DNA of 11,944 nucleotides from Candidatus Scatomorpha stercorigallinarum (GTDB lineage: Bacteria; Bacillota_A; Clostridia; Oscillospirales; Oscillospiraceae), in assembly GCA_018713375.1 (NCBI GenBank), contig DVOV01000003.1, positions 1-11,944 of the forward strand, given 5' to 3'. Both the position numbers and the translations under genes were made by a program. The notes under the pieces are model-generated. The model saw only the letters and a list, made by a program, of their open reading frames with translations. It made no database searches and was not told the origin of the DNA. Shown here one piece after another: positions 1-6,733 of the stretch (positions are counted from its first letter, which is position 1; every line of letters begins with the position of its first letter).

Positions 1-22
1 GCCCGCGCCCCCAAGCGCGGGC
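1..22. repeat. Perfect 8-bp stem-loop at the window edge
   Basis: GCCCGCGC at 1-8 pairs exactly with GCGCGGGC at 15-22 around a 6-nt loop. Read on the minus strand it lies distal to sigF. Any T tract that would make it a terminator falls outside the window, so its role cannot be decided here. Confidence 0.5.
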
Positions 23-32
23 GGCGTATCCA

Positions 33-65
33 GTCCCATTTTGCCCCGCAAAATGGGACACCTTA
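33..65 (-). repeat. Perfect 11-bp hairpin abutted by TAAGGT
   Basis: GTCCCATTTTG (33-43) pairs perfectly with CAAAATGGGAC (49-59) across a 5-nt loop. On the minus strand the hexamer TAAGGT (65-60) sits directly against the stem. No T tract follows the stem on either strand, so it is a poor intrinsic terminator. The same TAAGGT-plus-stem arrangement recurs at 137-171. It may be a small intergenic repeat or an RNA-level element; the function is unknown. Confidence 0.55.
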
Positions 66-114
66 AAAAACCCCGTTAATTCAGAGGCACCCAACGCCGC
101 AAGCTACGGAATGG

Positions 115-131
115 CCGCCCGCATAGGGCGG
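115..131. repeat. Short GC-rich hairpin
   Basis: CCGCCC (115-120) pairs with GGGCGG (126-131) around a GCATA loop. It lies just beyond the probable spoIIA terminator and no function can be assigned. In a GC-rich genome a 6-bp stem alone is weak evidence; it is listed because it belongs to a dense hairpin cluster. Confidence 0.3.
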
Positions 132-132
132 A

Positions 133-165
133 CAAAATCGCCCCGGGGCTTTGCCTCGGGGCGAT
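133..165 (-). terminator. Probable intrinsic terminator of the spoIIA operon
   Basis: A 13-bp stem (165-153 with 149-137, one G-T wobble, TTT/AAA loop) is followed on the minus strand by TTTT at 136-133. A stable GC-rich stem plus a short T run downstream of sigF fits a Rho-independent terminator. The T tract is short, so termination may be incomplete. TAAGGT (171-166) abuts the stem, as in the hairpin at 33-59. Confidence 0.6.
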
Positions 166-173
166 ACCTTATC

Positions 174-212
174 TTGCGCCTTTGAGGCGCAACCGCGCCG
201 CCGTGCGGCGCG
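174..212. repeat. Two adjacent perfect hairpins
   Basis: TTGCGCC (174-180) pairs with GGCGCAA (186-192), and CGCGCCGC (194-201) pairs with GCGGCGCG (205-212). They stand end to end between sigF and its probable terminator, so they would form part of the operon's 3' untranslated RNA. No T tract follows either one. A role in 3' end stability is inference. Confidence 0.4.
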
Positions 213-222
213 AGGGGGAGGC

Positions 223-249
223 TACGAGGGGGACAACGTCCCCCTCGTA
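223..249 (-). repeat. Perfect 12-bp hairpin just after the sigF stop codon
   Basis: TACGAGGGGGAC (223-234) pairs perfectly with GTCCCCCTCGTA (238-249) around a 3-nt loop. On the minus strand the stem begins two bases after the sigF stop (254-252). The following minus-strand sequence is C-rich, not T-rich, so this is not a classical terminator. A 3' stabilising or pausing hairpin is plausible. The 9-mer CGAGGGGGA occurs both at 211-219 and at 225-233. Confidence 0.5.
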
Positions 250-251
250 TC

Positions 252-959
252 TCACTTCAGGTCCTCACGGAGCCTCTGCACCGCCCTCCTCTCTATACGT
301 GAGACCTGTACCTGCGAGACCCCGAGCACGCGCGAGGCCGCCTCCTGCGTCATGTCGTGGAAGTATCTCAACGACACCACCTGCCGCTCCCGCTCGGGCA
401 AGGCCTCGATGGCCTCCCGCAGGGCCACGCGCTCGATGAGCCGCTCCTCCTGCCCGTAGTCACCCAGCACCTGCTCGAGCGAGAAGCCCTCCTCCCCGCT
501 CTCGCGCTGGAGGCTTTCGGCGGGCGCAGCGGCCGTCTCCGCGGCGGCGATCTCCTCGATCTCCAGCCCCGTCTCCTCCGCCAGCTCGCTCAGCGCCGGC
601 TCTCGCCCCAGGCGCTGTTCCAGCGCGCCGCGCGCCGCGCGTATCTGGGCCGCCCGCTCCTTCAGCGAGCGGCTCACCTTTATCGCCCCGTCGTCGCGCA
701 AAAAGCGCCGTATCTCGCCGGAGATCTTGGGCACCGCATAGGTGGAAAACTGCGTACCGTAGCTCTCGTCATAGCCCTCGATGGCCTTCAAAAAGCCCAC
801 GCAGCCCAGCTGATAGAGGTCCTCCGAGTCCACGCCGCGGCCAAAATAACGCCGCGCCACGCTCCATATGAGGCCCGAGTTCTCCGTCACCATGCGCTCG
901 GCGGCCTCGCGGTCGCCGGACTGGGCCGAGCGCAGGCACTCGATGGCGTCGCCGGTCAT
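252..959 (-). CDS. sigF: RNA polymerase sigma-F factor (forespore-specific)
   Basis: A 235-residue sigma-70 family factor that directs early forespore transcription after asymmetric division and is kept inactive by SpoIIAB until then. Region 2 spans about residues 26-91 and carries the core-binding stretch GRGVDSEDLYQLGC (40-53) followed by FSTYAVPKISGEIRRFLRDD (71-90), typical of the sigma F/G group. KVSRSLKE (94-101) begins region 3. Region 4 (about 185-232) has ALPERERQVVSLRYF and a helix-turn-helix ending VSQVQVSRIERRA. Length is close to known SigF. SigG is similar in sequence, but the spoIIAA-spoIIAB context identifies SigF. The ATG overlaps the spoIIAB stop as ATGA (959-956). The bases upstream of the start show no purine-rich ribosome binding site, so translation probably depends on coupling to spoIIAB. 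It is the last gene of the operon. Confidence 0.95.
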   Translation of the reverse strand: MTGDAIECLRSAQSGDREAAERMVTENSGLIWSVARRYFGRGVDSEDLYQLGCVGFLKAIEGYDESYGTQFSTYAVPKISGEIRRFLRDDGAIKVSRSLKERAAQIRAARGALEQRLGREPALSELAEETGLEIEEIAAAETAAAPAESLQRESGEEGFSLEQVLGDYGQEERLIERVALREAIEALPERERQVVSLRYFHDMTQEAASRVLGVSQVQVSRIERRAVQRLREDLK

Positions 960-1396
960 TTGGCGGCGCTGCGCGGGCGGATGGAGCGTATCATTGTCAC
1001 CGTCGTCCCCCGCCCGAGGGCGGAGCGCACGCGCAGCTTGTCCGTGAAGCTCTCCATGATGGTGAAGCCCATGCCGCTGCGCTCCTCGCCGCCGGTGGTA
1101 AAGAGCGGCTCGCGCGCCTTCGCCACGTCCTCGATGCCGCGGCCCGCGTCCTTGACCACGATCTCCAGCCGCCCGCCGGCAAGGATGCGCAGGCGCATGG
1201 ATATCTTCCCCAGTGCGTCCGGATAGGCGTGGACGATGCAGTTCGTCACCGCCTCGCTCACCGCCGTTTTGATGTCCCCCAGCTCCTCAAGCGTGGGGTC
1301 GAGCTGCGCGGCAAAGGCCGCAGCCGCCGCCCTGGCGAAACCCTCGTTCACGCTCTTTGAGGGGAATTCGAGTTTTATGTAGTTTTCCGACTTCAC
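956..1396 (-). CDS. spoIIAB: Anti-sigma F factor / serine kinase SpoIIAB
   Basis: A 146-residue protein of the GHKL ATPase family. SpoIIAB binds and silences sigma F, and phosphorylates SpoIIAA on serine to stay free of it. The N-box SEAVTN (47-52), followed by CIVHAYP, matches the family magnesium/ATP motif. The G1 box is DAGRGI (83-88) and the ATP-lid/G2 segment is RSGMGFTIMES (106-116). NEGFAR (17-22) contains the arginine that corresponds to Arg20 of the Bacillus protein, which contacts its partners. The frame stays open much further upstream (to 1819), but GTG at 1396 is chosen because homology begins there, AAAGGGG precedes it at a suitable distance, and it overlaps the spoIIAA stop as GTGA (1396-1393). 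It overlaps sigF at its 3' end by four bases. Length matches the family (about 145 residues). Confidence 0.94.
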   Translation of the reverse strand: MKSENYIKLEFPSKSVNEGFARAAAAAFAAQLDPTLEELGDIKTAVSEAVTNCIVHAYPDALGKISMRLRILAGGRLEIVVKDAGRGIEDVAKAREPLFTTGGEERSGMGFTIMESFTDKLRVRSALGRGTTVTMIRSIRPRSAAK

Positions 1397-1713
1397 TGCC
1401 GCTGCGCCCCTTTCACCTGTATCAGCCTGTCTATGCCGGAAGCGTCTATCACCCGCAGCGGCTGCCTGCCCGGGTTGAGCACGGCCGCGCGGCCGCCGAG
1501 CGCACGCATCCGCCGCTCCGTGCGCAGTATGAGCGCGATGCCGGAGCTGTCCATGAACGAGAGACCGGACATGTCTATCGCCGTGTCCCGCGGCAGGTAT
1601 TCGTCGATCAGCCCGTCTATTTTCCTCATCGCCTCGCGCGAGCCGTGGTGGTCCAGCTCGCCCGCCAGGTGTATCGTCAGGCGGCCGGCGCTGTAGTCTG
1701 TCGATATGAGCAT
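1393..1713 (-). CDS. spoIIAA: Anti-sigma F factor antagonist SpoIIAA
   Basis: A 106-residue STAS-domain protein, slightly shorter than the Bacillus form (117). Unphosphorylated SpoIIAA displaces sigma F from SpoIIAB; phosphorylation by SpoIIAB inactivates it. The hallmark GELDHHG (18-24) and the phosphorylation loop FMDSSGIALILR (53-64) are both present. By comparison with Bacillus Ser58, the second serine, Ser57, is the expected phosphosite. ATG at 1713 is preceded by AAGGGAGGGA on the minus strand at good spacing. It is the first gene of the three-gene operon. I could not find a convincing sigma-H promoter upstream; two near-matches to the Spo0A box (1762-1768 and 1832-1838) lie in the intergenic region. 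Confidence 0.94.
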   Translation of the reverse strand: MLISTDYSAGRLTIHLAGELDHHGSREAMRKIDGLIDEYLPRDTAIDMSGLSFMDSSGIALILRTERRMRALGGRAAVLNPGRQPLRVIDASGIDRLIQVKGAQRQ

Positions 1714-1851
1714 TCTTGTCCCTCCCTTGCCGCCATTCTACGATAAGCGCCGTGAAAAAGCCGTCGAAACGCGCCGCGCGGTGTATTTGCACAACAGCGC
1801 TTGACCATTTTGAGCCCACCGCCGTGCAAAGCGACGAATTGCATTTTGCCT

Positions 1852-1869
1852 ATTGCATATTTATTCATC
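1852..1869 (-). promoter_or_regulatory. ArgR operator (ARG box) before argG
   Basis: The minus-strand 18-mer GATGAATAAATATGCAAT matches the Bacillus ARG-box consensus CATGAATAAAAATKCAAK at 16 of 18 positions. It overlaps the proposed -35 and spacer of the argG promoter, where a bound arginine repressor would block polymerase. A second copy of the half-site ATTGCAT lies 14 bp upstream (1838-1844). GCATAT recurs 31 bp downstream (1886-1891) in a weaker, degenerate box. No argR gene lies in the window. Confidence 0.72.
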
Positions 1870-1881
1870 ATGTGCTATTAT
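1854..1881 (+). promoter_or_regulatory. Probable extended -10 promoter of the arg operon
   Basis: TATTAT (1876-1881) is preceded by TGC (1873-1875), giving an extended -10 element of TGn plus hexamer. A weak -35-like TTGCAT (1854-1859) lies 16 bp upstream and matches TTGACA only in its first half. The start codon of argG is 45 bp downstream of the -10. The position within the only AT-rich part of the spacer and the overlap with the ARG box support the call. Confidence 0.55.
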
Positions 1882-1926
1882 CATCGCATATAAATCCGGC
1901 ATAAACGCCGCTACGGGGGTCTTGTC

Positions 1927-3153
1927 ATGAATAAGGATTCTATCAAAAAAGTCGTGCTCGCCTACAGCGGCGGTCTGGATACCTCGGTCATCATCCCCTG
2001 GCTGAAGGAGAACTACAGCGGCTGCGAAGTCGTCGCCGTCTCCGGCAACGTGGGGCAGGCTGGCGAGCTGGAGGGTCTGGAGGAAAAGGCCATAAATTCC
2101 GGCGCCAGCAAGCTCTATGTGGAGGACCTGACAGACGAATTCGTGAACGACTTCCTGGTGCCCGCCATCAAGGCCGGGGCCAAGTATGAGGATTACCTGC
2201 TGGGCACGGCGCTGGCCCGCCCGGCCATCGCCAAGCGCCTGGCGGAGATAGCCATCGCCGAGGGCGCGGACGCCATCTGCCACGGCTGCACGGGCAAGGG
2301 CAACGACCAGGTGCGCTTTGAGCTCACGCTCAAGCACTTCGCGCCCCAGCTGCCCATCATCGCCCCCTGGCGCGAGTGGGACATAAAGTCCCGCGAGGAG
2401 GAGATAGCCTACGCCGAGGCGCACAACGTGCCGCTGAAGATAGACCGCGAGACGAACTACTCCAAGGACAAGAACCTCTGGCACCTGAGCCACGAGGGCC
2501 TCGACCTGGAGGACGCGGGCAACGAGCCGCTCTATGAAAAGCCCGGCTTCCTGGAGATGAGCGTCTCCCCACTGGACGCGCCGGATACGCCGACATATAT
2601 CGCGCTCGATTTCGAGCAGGGCGTGCCCACGGCCCTCAACGGCCAGGCCATGGGCGTCAAGGACATCATCCTCAAGCTCAATGAGATCGGCGGGGCCAAC
2701 GGCATCGGCCTGCTGGACATCGTGGAAGACCGGCTCGTCGGCATGAAGTGCCGCGGCGTGTACGAGACACCGGGCGGGGCCATCATCTACGCCGCGCACG
2801 AGTATCTGGAGACGCTGTGCCTGGACAAAAAGACCATGCACAAGAAGCAGGAGCTGGCCATCACCTTCGGCGAGCTGGTCTACGACGGCCAGTGGTACAC
2901 GCCGTTGCGCGAGGCGCTCAGCGCCTTCGTGGACGCCACGCAGAAGCACGTGACCGGCAAAGTGAAGCTCAAGCTCTACAAGGGCAACATCATCAAGGCC
3001 GGCGCCTGGAGCGACTGGAGCCTCTACAGCGAGGAGATCGCCACCTTCGGCGAGGACCACGTCTATGACCAGACGGACGCCAAAGGCTTCATCAGCCTCT
3101 ACGGCCTGCCGATAAAGGTGCAGGCCCAGGTGGAGGCCAAAAACAAAAAATAA
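1927..3153 (+). CDS. argG: Argininosuccinate synthase
   Basis: A 408-residue enzyme that joins citrulline and aspartate with ATP hydrolysis to AMP, giving argininosuccinate, the seventh step of arginine synthesis. The N-terminal ATP pyrophosphatase signature SGGLDTS is at residues 14-20. [13 protein letters not shown] (120-132) and the later [14 protein letters not shown] segment match the conserved citrulline/aspartate-binding core. Length is the family norm. ATG at 1927 is preceded by GGGGG at 1915-1919. It is the first gene of the arginine block, behind an ARG box. The tail KNKK and stop codon create an A-rich stretch just before a hairpin that would act as a terminator on the opposite strand. 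Confidence 0.97.
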   Translation: MNKDSIKKVVLAYSGGLDTSVIIPWLKENYSGCEVVAVSGNVGQAGELEGLEEKAINSGASKLYVEDLTDEFVNDFLVPAIKAGAKYEDYLLGTALARPAIAKRLAEIAIAEGADAICHGCTGKGNDQVRFELTLKHFAPQLPIIAPWREWDIKSREEEIAYAEAHNVPLKIDRETNYSKDKNLWHLSHEGLDLEDAGNEPLYEKPGFLEMSVSPLDAPDTPTYIALDFEQGVPTALNGQAMGVKDIILKLNEIGGANGIGLLDIVEDRLVGMKCRGVYETPGGAIIYAAHEYLETLCLDKKTMHKKQELAITFGELVYDGQWYTPLREALSAFVDATQKHVTGKVKLKLYKGNIIKAGAWSDWSLYSEEIATFGEDHVYDQTDAKGFISLYGLPIKVQAQVEAKNKK

Positions 3154-3169
3154 GCCGCTCGGGCGGCTT
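3139..3169 (-). terminator. Terminator-like hairpin reading antisense at the argG/argH junction
   Basis: AAGCCGC (3152-3158) pairs with GCGGCTT (3163-3169) across a 4-nt loop. On the minus strand the stem runs into ATTTTTTGTTTTT (3151-3139), a good intrinsic terminator shape. On the plus strand the stem is followed by CGGAAGGGGG, so argG-argH transcription would not terminate. Part of the T tract is the complement of the argG lysine codons, so it could be fortuitous. Confidence 0.5.
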
Positions 3170-3187
3170 CGGAAGGGGGACGGCAGG

Positions 3188-4564
3188 ATGGAAAAGCTCT
3201 GGGCAGGCGCGGCGCACGGCGCGCTGGACGCGGCGGCGGACAGCTTCAACTCCTCCATCGGCGTGGACTCGCGGATGTATAAGGAGGACATACGCGGCAG
3301 CATGGCGCACGCGGCGATGCTCGCCAAATGCGGCATCGTCTCCGCGGGGGAGGGCGCGCAGCTCATCGCCGGCCTGGGCGGCATCCTCGCCGACCTGGAG
3401 AGCGGGGCGCTCGCCATCGACCCGGCAGCGGAGGACATCCACAGCTTCGTGGAGGCCACCCTCACCGCCCGCCTCGGCGACGTGGGCAAAAAGCTGCACA
3501 CCGCCCGCAGCCGCAACGACCAGGTGGCGCTGGACACGCGCCTCTACCTGCGCTCGGCGGCCGTAAAGACCGTGGGGCTCCTGAAAACCCTCATCCGCGC
3601 CCTCGCCGCGCAGGCGGAGCGGAACGCGGACGCGGTGATGCCCGGATACACCCACCTGCAGCGCGCGCAGCCCGTCACCTTCGCCCACCAGCTGCTGGCC
3701 TACGGCATGATGTTCGCGCGCGACATAGGCCGCATAGAGGACGCCGCCAAGCGCATGAACGTCTCCCCCCTCGGCTGCGGCGCGCTGGCCGGCACCACCT
3801 TCCCCATCGACCGCGCCATGACCGCCGCGGAGCTGGGCTTCGACGGCTACTGCCTGAACAGCCTCGACGGCGTCTCCGACCGCGACTTCTGCGTGGAGCT
3901 CGCCTCCGCCCTGGCGCTGGTGATGGCGCACCTCTCCCGCCTCTGCGAGGAGCTGGTGCTCTTCTCCAGCTGGGAGTTCGGCTTTGTCTCCATCGCGGAC
4001 GCCTACACGACGGGCTCCTCCATCATGCCGCAGAAAAAAAACCCCGACATGTGCGAGCTGATACGCGGCAAGACCGGCCGCGTCTACGGCAGCCTGATAA
4101 CGCTGCTGACCATGCTCAAGGGCCTGCCCCTGGCCTACAACAAGGACATGCAGGAGGACAAGGAGGCCGTTTTCGACGCCTTTGATACCGTGGACGCCTG
4201 TTTGTCCATCGCCGCGCCGATGGTGGCCACGCTCACCGTGCACAAGGACAAAATGCTCGCCGCGGCGAAGGGCGGCTTCATAAACGCCACCGACCTCGCC
4301 GACTACCTCGCCAAAAAGGGCGTCCCCTTCCGCACGGCCTACCAGCTCACCGGCGACATCGTCGCCTGGTGCTCGCAGCGCGGCCTGGCGCTGGAGGACG
4401 TGCCGCTGGAGGTCTATCAGGGCTTCTCCCCCGCCTTTGACAGCGGGCTCTACGACGATATATCGCTGGAAAAATGCGTCGCGCGCCGCACGAGCGCCGG
4501 CGGGGCCTCCCCCGCCGGGCTTGAAGCGCAGCTTGAATATCTGAGAGGTGTTACAGATGGCTAA
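3188..4564 (+). CDS. argH: Argininosuccinate lyase
   Basis: A 458-residue member of the fumarase/aspartase superfamily that splits argininosuccinate into arginine and fumarate, the last pathway step. TARSRNDQV (105-113), GYTHLQRAQP (153-162, with the catalytic-region His156) and the superfamily signature GSSIMPQKKNPD (276-287, with the flexible-loop serines) are intact. Length matches bacterial ArgH. ATG at 3188 is preceded by AAGGGGG (3173-3179). The gene begins 34 bp after argG, with a hairpin in the gap, and its end overlaps argC by 8 bp. Confidence 0.97.
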   Translation: MEKLWAGAAHGALDAAADSFNSSIGVDSRMYKEDIRGSMAHAAMLAKCGIVSAGEGAQLIAGLGGILADLESGALAIDPAAEDIHSFVEATLTARLGDVGKKLHTARSRNDQVALDTRLYLRSAAVKTVGLLKTLIRALAAQAERNADAVMPGYTHLQRAQPVTFAHQLLAYGMMFARDIGRIEDAAKRMNVSPLGCGALAGTTFPIDRAMTAAELGFDGYCLNSLDGVSDRDFCVELASALALVMAHLSRLCEELVLFSSWEFGFVSIADAYTTGSSIMPQKKNPDMCELIRGKTGRVYGSLITLLTMLKGLPLAYNKDMQEDKEAVFDAFDTVDACLSIAAPMVATLTVHKDKMLAAAKGGFINATDLADYLAKKGVPFRTAYQLTGDIVAWCSQRGLALEDVPLEVYQGFSPAFDSGLYDDISLEKCVARRTSAGGASPAGLEAQLEYLRGVTDG

Positions 4565-5489
4565 GGTGTTCATCGACGGCAGCTCCGGCACCGCCGGGCT
4601 GCGCATCCACTCACGCCTCGCCGAGCGCGCGGATATCGAGCTCTTCACGCTCAGCGGCGAGGCGCGACGGGACCCGGCGGCGCGCCGCGAGGCCCTCAAC
4701 AGCTGCGACATCGCCGTCCTCTGCCTGCCAGACCAGGCCAGCCGCGAGGCCGCGGCCATGATCGAGTCCCCCCACGTGCGCGTGGTGGACACCTCCACGG
4801 CCCACCGCGTTTCCCCCGGCTGGGCGTACGGCTTCCCCGAGCTCTCCGCGGCGCACCGCGAGGCAATAGTGTCCGGCAAGCGTGTGGCCTCCCCCGGCTG
4901 CCACGCCGGCGGCTTCATAGCCCTGGTGCAGCCGCTGATAGAGGCGGGGGCCCTCCCGGCGGACGCGCTGCTCTGCTGCCACTCCCTCACCGGCTATTCC
5001 GGCGGCGGCAAGGGCATGATCGCCGATTATGAGGCCGAGGGCCGCCCGGCGGCGCTCGATTCCCCCCGCCAGTACGGCCTCACGCAGCAGCACAAGCACC
5101 TGCCGGAGATGACACAGGTCCCCGGGCTCGTGCATTCCCCCATTTTCTGCCCCATCGTGGCCGATTTTTACGCGGGGATGCTGGTCACCGTCCCCCTCTT
5201 CGCCGGGGCGCTCAACGCCGGCTTCGGCATCGAGGATATCAAAGAGATCTACGCCGCCAAATACGCCGGCCCCGTGGTGAAGTACACGGAGGCGATGGAG
5301 GAAGCGGGCTTCGTCAGCTCCAACGCCCTCGCCGGCTCGGACGCCATGGAGGTGGCCGTGTTCGGCAACAGCGAGCGCATACTGCTCTGCTCGCGCTTCG
5401 ACAACCTCGGCAAGGGCGCCTCCGGCGCGGCGGTGCAGTGCATAAACCTGATGCTCGGCGCGCCCGAGACCATGGGCCTCGAGCTCTGA
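4557..5489 (+). CDS. argC: N-acetyl-gamma-glutamyl-phosphate reductase, short (type 2) form
   Basis: A 310-residue NADPH-dependent reductase that converts N-acetylglutamyl phosphate to N-acetylglutamate semialdehyde, the third pathway step. The N-terminal nucleotide-binding start FIDGSSGTAGLRI, STAHRVSPGWAYGFPEL (80-96), SPGC with catalytic Cys115, GYSGGGKGMIADYE (146-159) and QHKHLPEM (178-185) follow the short type 2 ArgC pattern rather than the roughly 345-residue type 1 usual in argCJBD operons. After the catalytic Cys this protein has HAGG where YPTG is common. The frame opens at GTG 4548, but ATG at 4557 is chosen because it gives the conserved N-terminus and GAGAGG (4543-4548) fits it as ribosome binding site. 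The 8-bp overlap with argH implies coupled translation. Confidence 0.93.
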   Translation: MAKVFIDGSSGTAGLRIHSRLAERADIELFTLSGEARRDPAARREALNSCDIAVLCLPDQASREAAAMIESPHVRVVDTSTAHRVSPGWAYGFPELSAAHREAIVSGKRVASPGCHAGGFIALVQPLIEAGALPADALLCCHSLTGYSGGGKGMIADYEAEGRPAALDSPRQYGLTQQHKHLPEMTQVPGLVHSPIFCPIVADFYAGMLVTVPLFAGALNAGFGIEDIKEIYAAKYAGPVVKYTEAMEEAGFVSSNALAGSDAMEVAVFGNSERILLCSRFDNLGKGASGAAVQCINLMLGAPETMGLEL

Positions 5490-5505
5490 GAAGGGAGCAA
5501 GGAAT

Positions 5506-6723
5506 ATGTTGAAATATATCGACGGCGGCGTCTGCGCGCCGCTCGGCTTCAAGGGCGCGGGCATACACTGCGGCTTCCGCAAGAATCAGAGCAAAAAGGA
5601 CCTGGCCCTCATCTACAGCGAAGCGCCCTGCACCGCCGCGGCGGTGTACACGCAGAACCTCGTCAAGGGCGCGCCCCTGGGCGTGACGAAGGCCCACCTG
5701 GCGGACGGCCGGGCGCAGGCCCTCATCTGCAACAGCGGCAACGCCAACACCTGCAACGCCAACGGCGTCTACATCGCCGAGACCACCTGCGAACTGCTCG
5801 CCGCGCAGCTCGGCATCGCCCCGCAGGACGTGATCGTCGCCTCCACCGGCGTCATCGGCGTGGAGATGACCATGGCCCCCTTTGAAGCGGGCATCGGCCC
5901 CCTGGTCTCCTCCCTGGCCGCCGGCAACAGCGCCGCCGTGGCCGAGGCCATCATGACCACGGACACGAAGATGAAGCAGTGCGCCGTCAGCTTCACGCTC
6001 GGCGGCAGGGAGTGCCATCTCGGCGGCGTGGCCAAGGGCAGCGGCATGATACACCCGAACATGGCCACCATGCTCGTTTTTATCACCGGCGACTGCGCCA
6101 TCAGCGCGGGGATGCTGCAAAAGGCCCTCTCCGCGGACGTGCAGGACAGCTTCAACATGATAAGCGTGGACGGCGACACGTCCACGAACGACATGGTGTC
6201 CGTCATGTGCAACGGCCTGGCGGGCAACGCGCCCGTCGATTCCGAGGGCGAGGACTACGACGCCTTCTGCGCCGCCCTCGCCGCCGTCACCAAAACGCTC
6301 TGCAAGGCCATCGCCGCGGACGGCGAGGGCGCGAGCAAGCTCCTCGCCTGCACGGTGAGCGGCGCGGTGGATAAGCCCGCCGCCCGCGCGGCCGCCAAGA
6401 GCGTCGTCTGCTCGGCGCTGCTGAAGTCCGCCATGTTCGGCGCGGACGCCAACTGGGGCCGCGTGCTCTGCGCCATCGGCTATTCGGGCGCGGACGTGGA
6501 CGTGAGCAAGATAGGCGTCGTCTTTAAGTCCGCCGCCGGCTCCGTGGAGGTCTGCCGCGACGGCTCCGGCGTCCCCTTCTCCGAGGAGGAGGCCAAAAAG
6601 GTGCTCAGCGAGAGCGAGATAGACATCCTGGTCACCGCCGGGGACGGCCCCGGCGAGGCCACGGCCTGGGGCTGCGACCTCACATACGAGTACGTCCGCA
6701 TCAACGGCGACTACCGGACCTGA
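5506..6723 (+). CDS. argJ: Glutamate N-acetyltransferase (ornithine acetyltransferase) ArgJ
   Basis: A 405-residue N-terminal-nucleophile enzyme that moves the acetyl group from N-acetylornithine to glutamate, regenerating N-acetylglutamate and making the pathway cyclic. Some family members also use acetyl-CoA; the sequence does not show which type this is. It is translated as one chain and should self-cleave in KGSGMIHPNMATML before Thr188 (codon at 6067), the new N-terminal nucleophile. NSGNANTCN (76-84), ASTGVIG (112-118) and, near the C-terminus, the GADANWGR segment are family hallmarks. Length is standard. ATG at 5506 has AAGGGAG at 5491-5497. It starts 16 bp after argC. Confidence 0.96.
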   Translation: MLKYIDGGVCAPLGFKGAGIHCGFRKNQSKKDLALIYSEAPCTAAAVYTQNLVKGAPLGVTKAHLADGRAQALICNSGNANTCNANGVYIAETTCELLAAQLGIAPQDVIVASTGVIGVEMTMAPFEAGIGPLVSSLAAGNSAAVAEAIMTTDTKMKQCAVSFTLGGRECHLGGVAKGSGMIHPNMATMLVFITGDCAISAGMLQKALSADVQDSFNMISVDGDTSTNDMVSVMCNGLAGNAPVDSEGEDYDAFCAALAAVTKTLCKAIAADGEGASKLLACTVSGAVDKPAARAAAKSVVCSALLKSAMFGADANWGRVLCAIGYSGADVDVSKIGVVFKSAAGSVEVCRDGSGVPFSEEEAKKVLSESEIDILVTAGDGPGEATAWGCDLTYEYVRINGDYRT

Positions 6724-6733
6724 GGTGGGTGCC

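Noticed and set aside
151..459. Small plus-strand frames near the left edge
   Set aside because: They run through hairpins and then antisense to sigF, with no ribosome binding site or conserved sequence.
956..1819. An extended 287-residue reading of spoIIAB starting at 1819
   Set aside because: The added N-terminal half overlaps spoIIAA in another frame and shows no homology. GTG at 1396 has a ribosome binding site, the usual protein length and a GTGA overlap with spoIIAA.
1736..1860. Sigma-H promoter for spoIIAA
   Set aside because: I searched the minus strand for AGGA-type -35 and GAAT-type -10 elements at the right spacing. AGGCAAA and one GAAT exist but are not correctly paired.
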